A stretch of DNA of 64,000 nucleotides. Origin: Rhodoblastus sp963727035. Its GTDB lineage: Bacteria > Pseudomonadota > Alphaproteobacteria > Rhizobiales > Beijerinckiaceae. The position numbers and the translations under genes are program-made. This document shows positions 9,560-16,596 of this stretch, in pieces. The stretch's first letter is position 1, and every line of letters begins with the position of its first letter. The stretch is from the NCBI GenBank assembly GCA_963727035.1, contig CAVSEY010000005.1, forward strand, positions 186,001-250,000. The letters run 5' to 3'. A model generated the notes under the pieces. That model was not told where the DNA came from. It saw nothing but the letters and a program-made list of their open reading frames with translations, and made no database searches.

Positions 9560-10567
9560 ATGTCCGCCCTTCCCGTGACGATGCGCGAAGCCTATTTCGA
9601 CGGCGCCGGAGGTCCCGAGGTCATCAAGCTGCGAGAAGCGCCGGTTCCCGCGCTAAGGCCCGGAAAGGTTCTGGTCGAGGTCGCGGCGGCCGGGATCAAC
9701 CGGCCCGACTGCATCCAGCGCATGGGTCTCTATCCGCCGCCGCCCGGCGAGAGCGACGTTCCGGGGCTGGAGATCGCGGGCAAAATCGTCGCGCTCGGCG
9801 CGGGCGTCGAAGGCTTGCGCGTCGGCGACGAGATTTGCGCTTTGGTTGGTTCGGGCGGCTATGCCGAATATTGCCTTGCCGACGCCCCGCTCTGCCTGCC
9901 CAGGCCGAAACCTTTGAGCCTGGCCGAGGCTGCGGGAATCCCCGAGACTTTTTTCACCGTTTACGACAATGTCTTCAACCGCGGCGGTTTGAAACCCGGC
10001 GAGACTTTTCTCGTCCACGGCGGGTCGAGCGGCATCGGCTCGACCGCGATCCAGCTCGCCAAACATTTCGGCGCCAAGGTCTTCACCACCGCGGGATCGG
10101 CGGAAAAGGTCGAATTCTGCAAAAGCCTCGGCGCCGATGTGGCGATCAACTACCGCGAGCAGGATTTTCTGGCCGAAGTGAAGGCGCTGACCGGCAGACA
10201 AGGCGTGGACGTCATTCTCGACATGGTCGGCGGGCCCTATCTGCAAAAGAACCTTTCGGCGCTGGCGCCGGACGGGCGGCTGGTGCAGATCGCCTTTCTC
10301 CAGGGCGCCAAGGTCAAGGATTTCGACTTCATGAGCGTGATGCTGAAGCGCCTGACGCTTACCGGCTCGACCCTGCGCGCGCGTCCGCTGGCGGTGAAGG
10401 CCGCCATCGCGCAGGCGCTGAGGGAAAAGGTCTGGCCCTTGCTCGACTCCGGCGCGGTGAAGCCGATCCTGCACGCGACCTTTGCGCTCGACGAGGCGCG
10501 CGCCGCCCATGAACTGATGGAATCCTCGGCGCATCTGGGCAAGATCGTCCTGCTGACGGGCAAATAG
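9560..10567 (+). CDS. NAD(P)H:quinone oxidoreductase, PIG3/zinc-free MDR family
   Basis: This medium-chain dehydrogenase/reductase of the quinone oxidoreductase branch has 335 residues. It starts with the GroES-like half (GINRPDCIQRMGLYPPP near residues 47-63). The Rossmann half shows FLVHGGSSGIGSTAIQLAKHFG near 150 and SAEKVEFCKSLGADVAINY. The structural-zinc cysteines of alcohol dehydrogenases are absent, as expected. It should reduce quinones or similar electrophiles with NADPH in the cytoplasm. The start ATG follows a GGAG 13 bases after the TauE/SafE gene, so the two are likely cotranscribed. Confidence 0.92.
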   Translation: MSALPVTMREAYFDGAGGPEVIKLREAPVPALRPGKVLVEVAAAGINRPDCIQRMGLYPPPPGESDVPGLEIAGKIVALGAGVEGLRVGDEICALVGSGGYAEYCLADAPLCLPRPKPLSLAEAAGIPETFFTVYDNVFNRGGLKPGETFLVHGGSSGIGSTAIQLAKHFGAKVFTTAGSAEKVEFCKSLGADVAINYREQDFLAEVKALTGRQGVDVILDMVGGPYLQKNLSALAPDGRLVQIAFLQGAKVKDFDFMSVMLKRLTLTGSTLRARPLAVKAAIAQALREKVWPLLDSGAVKPILHATFALDEARAAHELMESSAHLGKIVLLTGK

Positions 10568-10576
10568 CCGCGCCCG

Positions 10577-12550
10577 TCACCTCAGGCGCACGGGAAAGAT
10601 TTCCGCCGAGAGCTGCACATTGTTGCCCAGGCCGTAATAATAGGACGCCGGCCGCGACACGAGGCGCAGGAACTGGAACAGGCGGAAGCGCAGCAGCCGC
10701 CACAGGCTCGCGTGTCGCGGCGGCAGCAGGTTTTCATGCGCGACATGGACGATCCAGCGCCGCCGCTGCGGCGGCAGGTCGATCTGCTTGTGGCGGGCGA
10801 GGCCTTCCAGCCATTTCTCGACATCCGGCTCCTCCATGAAGCCGAAGCGCAATTCGACGCCGATGATCCCGCCGCATTCGGGGAAGCGGTAGAAATTGGT
10901 CACCTTGTAACGGTTGTCCTCGACATAGGGCGCCTTGACATGGGTGACCTCGACAAAGATCAGGTGGCGGGGCAGGACGCCGGAGCGGTCCCACATCATC
11001 TGCGCCAAAGCCGGAACGCGGTCTTCAGGCGAATTCAGCGATTTCGGCGACATCATCACGGCGCTGCGCTCGATAAAAGCCGCGCTCGCGCGATGTTTTT
11101 CGATCAGTTCCGCCAGAGTCATCGCGCTCCGGGCCTCATAGGCGGCGAAGGTCGCCTTGCGGCCCCAGCGCCAGGTCGCCATCACCACGAAGGTCGCCAC
11201 GCCGACCAGCATCGGGATGAAGCCGCCGTCGAAGAATTTCAGGGTGCTGGCGACGAAGAAGCCGCCGCTGATCGCCGTCAGCGCGCCCCAGACCAGCGCG
11301 GTCATGCGCCGGCTCCAGCCCCAGTAGCGGCGCGCGATCAGGAACATGGCGATCGAGGTGATGACCATGACGCCCGAGACCGCAAGGCCATAGGCCGCAG
11401 CCAGCGCATTGGCGGAGCCGAAGCCCAGCACCAGCGCCACGCAGCCGACAAACAGCGCCCAGTTGACGAAAGGCGCGTAAATCTGCCCGGCGTGGCCGGC
11501 ATGGGTGTGGGTCAGCGCGATGCGCGGGAACAGGCCGAGGCGGATCGCCTGAGAAATCAGCGAGAAGGCGCCGGAAATCAGGGATTGCGAGGCGATGATG
11601 GTCGCCGCCGTCGCCAGCGCCACCATCGGATAAAGCGCGGCCTGCGGGGTCATGCTGTAGAACAGAAGCCCCTGCCGGATCGGCGCGCCGGAAAGCAGAT
11701 AGCTCCCCTGTCCCAGATAATTGAGGAGCAGCGCCGGAAAGACCACCGCGAACCAGCCGAGCCGGATCGGGGTGGCGCCGAAATGGCCGAGATCGGCGTA
11801 CATCGCCTCGCCGCCGGTGATGACCAGCATGACCGCGCCGAGGATTTCGAACTTCTGCAGCCCGTCCGCCTCGAAAAGGAAGCGCAGGCCATGAACAGGG
11901 TTGAAGGCCGCGAGAATTTCCGGATGGCCGGCGATCTCCCGCAGGCCGAGCGCGGCGATGACCGCGAACCAGACCAGCACGATCGGTCCGAAAATCTTGC
12001 CGACGCCCGACGCGCCGCGCTTCTGGATCGAGAACAAGGCGCCGAGCAGAAAGATGGTCAGGACGATAATCGCGAAATGGCCGAGCCACGGCGAAGCGAC
12101 GTGCAGACCCTCGACCGCCGACAACACGCTGATCGCGGGCGTGATCATGCCGTCGCCCAGAAGCAGGCCGGCGCCGAGCATCAGCGACCACAGCACCAGC
12201 CGCGCCGTCTTGTTGGAGCGGTCGTGCAGCAGGCTGTAGAGCGCGAAGACTCCGCCCTCGCCCTCGTTCTGGGCGCGCAGCACCAGAAGCGCATATTTGA
12301 TCGACACGATGATGGTGATCGCCCAGATCACCAGCGAAACGCCGCCGAGCACATGATCCGCCGCGCGCGAAACGCCGTCGTGGAAAAGCTGGTCCATGGC
12401 GTAGAGCGGCGAAGTGCCGATATCGCCGTAAACGACGCCGATCGCCGCCAGCGCCAAGCGCGGCGTCGAACCGGGCGGCGCGTGGGATGCGCCCGAAACG
12501 GGACCGGAGATTCTGGTGGCGTGGCCCCTCAGACCAGCGGGAAGGTTCAT
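10577..12550 (-). CDS. kup: Low-affinity potassium uptake transporter Kup
   Basis: Kup is an integral-membrane K+/H+ symporter. The 657-residue protein has the family N-terminal motif GVVYGDIGTSPLYAM near residues 38-52. About twelve hydrophobic helices reach to residue 430. A cytoplasmic C-terminal domain of about 200 residues follows (HLIFVEVTHVKAPYVEDNRY; ends in the family SAEIFPVRL). The ATG is the only good start at the right distance. It is convergent with the quinone oxidoreductase gene, with nine bases between the stops. The regulator gene upstream on the same strand is 74 bases away and may or may not share a promoter. Confidence 0.96.
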   Translation of the reverse strand: MNLPAGLRGHATRISGPVSGASHAPPGSTPRLALAAIGVVYGDIGTSPLYAMDQLFHDGVSRAADHVLGGVSLVIWAITIIVSIKYALLVLRAQNEGEGGVFALYSLLHDRSNKTARLVLWSLMLGAGLLLGDGMITPAISVLSAVEGLHVASPWLGHFAIIVLTIFLLGALFSIQKRGASGVGKIFGPIVLVWFAVIAALGLREIAGHPEILAAFNPVHGLRFLFEADGLQKFEILGAVMLVITGGEAMYADLGHFGATPIRLGWFAVVFPALLLNYLGQGSYLLSGAPIRQGLLFYSMTPQAALYPMVALATAATIIASQSLISGAFSLISQAIRLGLFPRIALTHTHAGHAGQIYAPFVNWALFVGCVALVLGFGSANALAAAYGLAVSGVMVITSIAMFLIARRYWGWSRRMTALVWGALTAISGGFFVASTLKFFDGGFIPMLVGVATFVVMATWRWGRKATFAAYEARSAMTLAELIEKHRASAAFIERSAVMMSPKSLNSPEDRVPALAQMMWDRSGVLPRHLIFVEVTHVKAPYVEDNRYKVTNFYRFPECGGIIGVELRFGFMEEPDVEKWLEGLARHKQIDLPPQRRRWIVHVAHENLLPPRHASLWRLLRFRLFQFLRLVSRPASYYYGLGNNVQLSAEIFPVRLR

Positions 12551-12624
12551 CGCGCCTCGATTCCTGGAGACGAATTCTCTTTCAGCACGGCCTTGTCCAG
12601 TAATGATCTATATCAGTCCCTGCC

Positions 12625-13011
12625 TCAACTTTTGGCTATTTCCGCAAAAACCGCATAGCTCGAAACCAGGGCGAGAATGAGCTGGCGCGCGTCCTCGTCG
12701 CGGATCAAGGCGAAATCGCGCGTCAGTTGCGCCTCTTCGTCGGCCGCCCGCGCGTCATTGTCGGTGAGGCGGACGACACCCTGCGCCGTCACCGAAAAAC
12801 CCTCGAAAAATTCGGCTGGCTGCGCATTCAGGATGCGCGACAGCGACCGCATCAGTTCGGCGGCGATCCGTTCGCGCCCTTCTTCGAGGTCCAGCAGGCG
12901 CTCCGCCGGAATGTTCAGCGCCGAGGCGAGCCGTTCCTGCGACAGGCCGCGGCTCTCCCGAAGGCTGCGCAACCGCGCGCCGACATATCGATCGATGAAG
13001 TTCGTCTTCAT
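12625..13011 (-). CDS. XRE-family helix-turn-helix transcriptional regulator
   Basis: This small DNA-binding protein of about 128 residues begins with a Cro/CI-type HTH_3 domain at residues 7-62 (GARLRSLRESRGLSQERLASAL, then IPAERLLDLEEGRERI). The C-terminal half is helical and resembles other small rhizobial XRE regulators. The ATG at 13011 was chosen over a TTG three codons earlier; neither has a strong ribosome binding site. It lies upstream of kup in the same direction, so regulation of kup or of itself is possible but unproven. A near-perfect palindrome about 195 bases upstream is a candidate operator. Confidence 0.82.
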   Translation of the reverse strand: MKTNFIDRYVGARLRSLRESRGLSQERLASALNIPAERLLDLEEGRERIAAELMRSLSRILNAQPAEFFEGFSVTAQGVVRLTDNDARAADEEAQLTRDFALIRDEDARQLILALVSSYAVFAEIAKS

Positions 13012-13564
13012 GATGCCCAAACACCATTTTCTTGCCGGCTGAACGACCGGGTATTCCTGGTCAGGATCGCCTCGCGCGCTCCGTTACATCAGGGTAGCGA
13101 GGCGGGCGTATCCGATATTCATTGCTGTACCATCTTCACCAGCAACTGCAAGTTAGGCGTTCGTTCATCATGAATTTCAGCCTATTATTCCATTAGGACA
13201 GAAAAGTGACGCAAGTCATACATGACTATACGTCACATCGGCAATTCCAGGCGCGCCCGGCGCCGGGTCGATGAATTCCTGGACCGCTTCCAATAGCCGG
13301 TGATGCGGGTGAGCGCTTTGCAAAATCCGGCGCGCCGTGATTCTTTAGGCTGTCCACGGAGACGATGCGCTGATGTCGCGCCGTTGCTTTTCTCAAGCTT
13401 CGTTTGCGGACGACATTTCACGCGTATTTGAGCGCGTGGGCGCCATTGTGGCGCCTGTCCGAGCAATGGGATTGGACCATCCCGGAGCCCATTGCCGATC
13501 CAGTTGAGGTCGGATCGCAGGATAGCCGAGCATCGGTTTGTTTCGCACTCGCCCCGTTTCCTGC
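13012..13564. other. Intergenic region with a nested palindrome and no convincing gene
   Basis: This gap of about 550 bases separates two minus-strand regulator genes. Several short frames cross it but none shows a known domain, a ribosome binding site or consistent codon use. The most ordered element is the dyad at 13206-13236. The stretch near 13150-13240 is AT-rich and promoter-like. Confidence 0.5.
13206..13236. promoter_or_regulatory. Nested 31-bp palindrome, candidate operator
   Basis: Outer arms GTGACG and CGTCAC and inner arms AGTCAT and ATGACT are all perfect reverse complements, separated by spacers of two or three bases. This symmetry suits a dimeric DNA-binding protein or a short cruciform. 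It lies in the leader region of the XRE regulator gene, about 195 bases from its start, and is not followed by a T tract. The binding factor is unknown. Confidence 0.45.
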
Positions 13565-14029
13565 TCACCCCGCATGACGGCGGGCGCGCTCCATGGTCGA
13601 GAGGGCGTAAAAGCCGCGCCCGGTCGAGACCAGGCGGCCAGCTTTGAGCATTCTGTGTAATTTTACAGAAAGATTGCCCTTCGTAATTTCGAAGCCCGTT
13701 TCGGTCAGAAGTTCGAAAATCGCATCGACGTGGAGACCGCCGGTCTCGCCTTCGAGCATTTCGACGATCATCGGCTCGATTTCGCCGGCGCGCTCGTTTT
13801 GAGGCCGCCCGACCACCGACAGGAAGGACTCGCCGCGCCGGGCGCCGTCGCCCGCCGCCGCAAGGAATTCGACGGCTGAGCGCCGCAGGTCGAGTCCGGC
13901 GGCTGGATCCTTGGCGGAGAGGCCGGCGACGACGATTTCGAGGCGCGCCAGCAGCCGGCGTGTCTCGTCGCGCGCCTCGCGCGCCGCAAGCGCGAGAAAC
14001 TCCCCATTCTGTTCGAAACCCGCGCTCAT
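13565..14029 (-). CDS. Putative winged-helix DNA-binding protein, function unknown
   Basis: The 154-residue product is not recognised as a named family. Its N-terminal half is helical and Ala/Arg-rich. The C-terminal half reads like a winged helix: LHVDAIFELLTETGFEI, then TKGNLSVKLHRMLKAGRLVS as a recognition helix, and GRGFYALS as the wing. The ATG at 14029 is preceded by GGAGAG at good spacing, so the longer TTG frame (14056) is not used. Two identical 12-base direct repeats lie in its upstream region. It could be a small repressor; no partner gene is evident. Confidence 0.6.
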   Translation of the reverse strand: MSAGFEQNGEFLALAAREARDETRRLLARLEIVVAGLSAKDPAAGLDLRRSAVEFLAAAGDGARRGESFLSVVGRPQNERAGEIEPMIVEMLEGETGGLHVDAIFELLTETGFEITKGNLSVKLHRMLKAGRLVSTGRGFYALSTMERARRHAG

Positions 14030-14641
14030 TCGGCTCTCCATTCGCGGCGCCGGCAAAAACGGAACATACAGTAAACATCCACCGCCGCGTCTGAATTTTA
14101 GCTAAAGGGCAGAAAATTTACGAATGAAAACTTTACATTTCATTTGCGATGATTAACACTAATGACCGTAAATTAACTCATCTTATTGAAAACTTTACAA
14201 ATCCTGCGGATCGGCCAATGGGAGTGGCGGCAATGAAAAGAAAGAACTGGTTCGCCGGAAAAACCACGTCGCACGACAGAGATCCGCTCTTTCAACTCTT
14301 CTTGCGCTTCGTTGCGCGCGCACGCGCCGTCCCGGAGGCCCAGGCGGGCGCGTCCGGCAAGAAGCCGGCGCCCGATTCGGGGGCCGAAGCTTGCTGGACC
14401 GCCGCGCTTCATCGCGGCGGCAGCCTACCGCTTTTCCGCCTCTCCATTCTCAACGCCGAGGACTCTCCTTCGCCCATGCGGCTTGAGCCCTGCCGCCGCG
14501 ACCCCGGCCCATCCCGCCCCGCCGATCTGTAAACGGCCGCGCTTTTGGCGCATGACCTGTAGAGCGATGACCGGTTCCGATTGTGGAGTTTGACGGCCCG
14601 TTATATACAGGCCGCGAAATTCCTTGGGGAGACTGGGACTC
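14030..14641. other. Intergenic region with AT-rich divergent promoter area
   Basis: This gap separates the minus-strand winged-helix gene from dksA. The left part (14085-14210) is strongly AT-rich and holds the direct repeats GAAAACTTTACA at 14126-14137 and 14188-14199. A 127-codon plus-strand frame from 14149 has weak coding character and no recognisable domain, so it is not called. The dksA promoter should lie near the right edge. Confidence 0.45.
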
Positions 14642-15061
14642 ATGGCCACGGCCAATGACATCGAAACCTACCGCCCGTCCGAGGACGAGCCGTTCATGAG
14701 TGAGCGGCAGCGCGAATATTTCCGCCGCAAGTTATTGACGTGGAAAGAAGAAATTCTCCAGGAGGCGCGCGAGACCCTTGCCGCGCTCCAGGCCGAAAGC
14801 GAAAACCACGCCGACATCGCCGACCGCGCCTCGTCGGAAACCGATCGCGCCATCGAATTGCGCGCGCGCGACCGCCAGCGCAAGCTGATCGCCAAGATCG
14901 ACGCCGCCATCGGCCGAATCGATGACGGGACCTATGGCTATTGTGAGGAAACCGGCGATCCGATCTCGCTGAAGCGCCTCGACGCCCGACCGATCGCGAC
15001 CCTGTCGATCGAAGCCCAGGAACGGCACGAGCGCCGCGAACGCGTCTATCGCGACGATTGA
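14642..15061 (+). CDS. dksA: RNA polymerase-binding transcription factor DksA
   Basis: DksA enters the RNA polymerase secondary channel and, with ppGpp, retunes rRNA and amino-acid gene transcription. The 139-residue protein has the coiled coil (residues 20-90) with the tip acid residues in IADRASSETDRAIELRARDR. The C-terminal globular part is YGYCEETGDPISLKRLDARP. Only one cysteine (CEET) remains of the four zinc ligands in the enterobacterial protein, a variant known in alphaproteobacteria. The ATG at 14642 follows GGGGAGACTGGG; the TTG frame from 14624 would place the start inside that ribosome binding site. A strong hairpin follows the stop codon. Confidence 0.93.
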   Translation: MATANDIETYRPSEDEPFMSERQREYFRRKLLTWKEEILQEARETLAALQAESENHADIADRASSETDRAIELRARDRQRKLIAKIDAAIGRIDDGTYGYCEETGDPISLKRLDARPIATLSIEAQERHERRERVYRDD

Positions 15062-15104
15062 CGCGTCACACGCCCTCGCCGGATTTTATCGTGCAGAAAA
15101 ACAA

Positions 15105-15144
15105 GGGCGCGAGAGGCTCCGGCCTTTCGCGCCCGTTTCGTTTC
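15105..15144 (+). terminator. Rho-independent-type terminator after dksA
   Basis: GGGCGCGA and TCGCGCCC form the base of a stem whose upper part adds AGG/CCT, between 15105 and 15134. It is followed by GTTTCGTTTCG. It starts 44 bases past the dksA stop. The T tract is interrupted, so efficiency is uncertain. Confidence 0.6.
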
Positions 15145-15211
15145 GCGCCATTCTGTTCGCGCGGATTGCGACTGTTCGCGCGGATTGCGGAGCAATCCTG
15201 TGCAAACCGGA

Positions 15212-16356
15212 CTATTTGTTCATCGGCCGCCCCAGCAGCTTGGCCATTTCCTCCTCGAGCGACTCGAGCGGCTCGAAATCCATGTCGACCGTGGGCTCGG
15301 GCGCCGGCGCCGGCGCTGGCGGGGGTTCGGGCGCTGGTTCGGGCGCTGGCGGGGGTTCGGGCGCTGGCGCTGGTTCCGGCGCGGGTTCCGGCTTGACCTC
15401 CAGAACAGGGACCGGCTCGGGGGCGGCCTCCGACTTCGGCTCCGGTTTGGGCTCCGGTTTCGGCTCCAGCTTGGGCTCAAGCTTGGGCTCCAGCGCGGGG
15501 AACGGCGGCAATTCGGCCAGCGGCGGCAGGGCCGCGAGGTCCGGAAGCGCCGGCGTGGCGGGCGCCTCCGGCGGCGGGGCGGCTGGCGGCTCCGAGGACG
15601 GCGTCACGCGGCGGGCGAAGGTCGGCGGGACGAAACGCGGCCTTGGCGGCTGGTCGCCGGCGGGGGCGCCCGGCGGCGCGAAGCGCGGCGAGGGCGTGAA
15701 AGCCGGCTTGGCCGGCCCAACGCGCGGCGGAAGCGGGAAACGCGGCGCCGGCGGCGGTTGAACGGCCGCGGAAGGCTCGGGCGCGGCCGTCGGCGCGCGC
15801 GGCGGTTCGGGGGCGGCGGCCACGGCGGGAGCAGCTGGCGGCGCGGCCGAGGGCGCAGCGACCGGCGCGACGGGCGGCGCCAGGGGATGCGGCGGCGCGG
15901 GGGCGGCGCAAGGGGGTGCGGCGCGGCAAGCCGCGGCTCGGCGACCGGCGGCTGGAGCGGCGCGACGGGCCGCTCGGCGGCGGAAGGCGCGTGATGCGGC
16001 GCCGGAACATTTGTCGGCGCGCCGCTCGCGAGCGCCTCGACCGAACGCGGCGGGCGCGCCTCGCGCGGCTCGACGCGCAGGATGCCGGATTCGACCAGCA
16101 CGTCATTCGGGCCGCCGATCATCAGCAGATGTTCGACATTGTCGCGGCGCACCAGCATGAGCTGCCGCTCGCCGTCGAGGTCGTAGCTCTCGACGAAACC
16201 CAGGCGCAACTGGCGCGACTTCGACCCGCGCGGAAGGCGGCGGCGCAAATCCGCCGCGATTTCGACGATCTTCAGGATCAGCAGGAAGGCGACGAGAAAG
16301 GCTACGGCGGCCAGACTCCAGGCCAATATGCGGTAATCGTGCAAAAATGTCGGCAT
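15212..16356 (-). pseudogene. FliO-like membrane protein with Pro-rich tail, interrupted by an apparent -1 frameshift
   Basis: The N-terminal frame starts at ATG 16356 (MPTFLHDYRIL). It has one transmembrane helix at about residues 10-30, then a FliO/MopB-like cytoplasmic domain (LRLGFVESYDLDGERQLMLV, DNVEHLLMIGGPNDVLVE). At a run of five G (15899-15903, five C on the coding strand) it slips into an Arg-rich nonsense frame. Adding one base restores a continuous Pro/Ala tail that runs to 15212 with EPKLEPKPEPKPE and PAPEPAPEP repeats, ending LEEEMAKLLGRPMNK. The intact protein would have about 381 residues. The family carries the flagellar export FliO domain, yet no flagellar gene is in view. 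A homopolymer sequencing error is the simplest cause. Confidence 0.72.
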
Positions 16357-16596
16357 GGCGCCGCCGTCTCCGTACACTCGAACCAACTCACAGTCATCTA
16401 TACCCAAGCTCGGCGCGGTTGTCCGAAAAAGGTTAAGATTTGGTTAATCTCCGGTCCCCGAATCGACATCGCCCCTCCAGCCTGGCGACGAATCTTTAAA
16501 ATCGTTGCGTAAAAAGGGGCTGAGGCGCGCGTAAACATTCCTCCGAATCGCCAAAGCGTATAAACTCAGTCGCCACCCCCTTTGCACAAGGTTTTC

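Noticed and set aside
10712..12658. Plus-strand open frame of 648 codons
   Set aside because: Antisense shadow of kup; His/Gln/Asp/Arg-rich with no domain.
13233..14078. Minus-strand frame of 281 codons overlapping the winged-helix gene
   Set aside because: It is in a different frame from the better-supported winged-helix gene and is dominated by Arg-rich low-complexity sequence.
14149..14532. Plus-strand frame of 127 codons before dksA
   Set aside because: No ribosome binding site, no domain, and a sharp composition change between its AT-rich start and GC-rich remainder.
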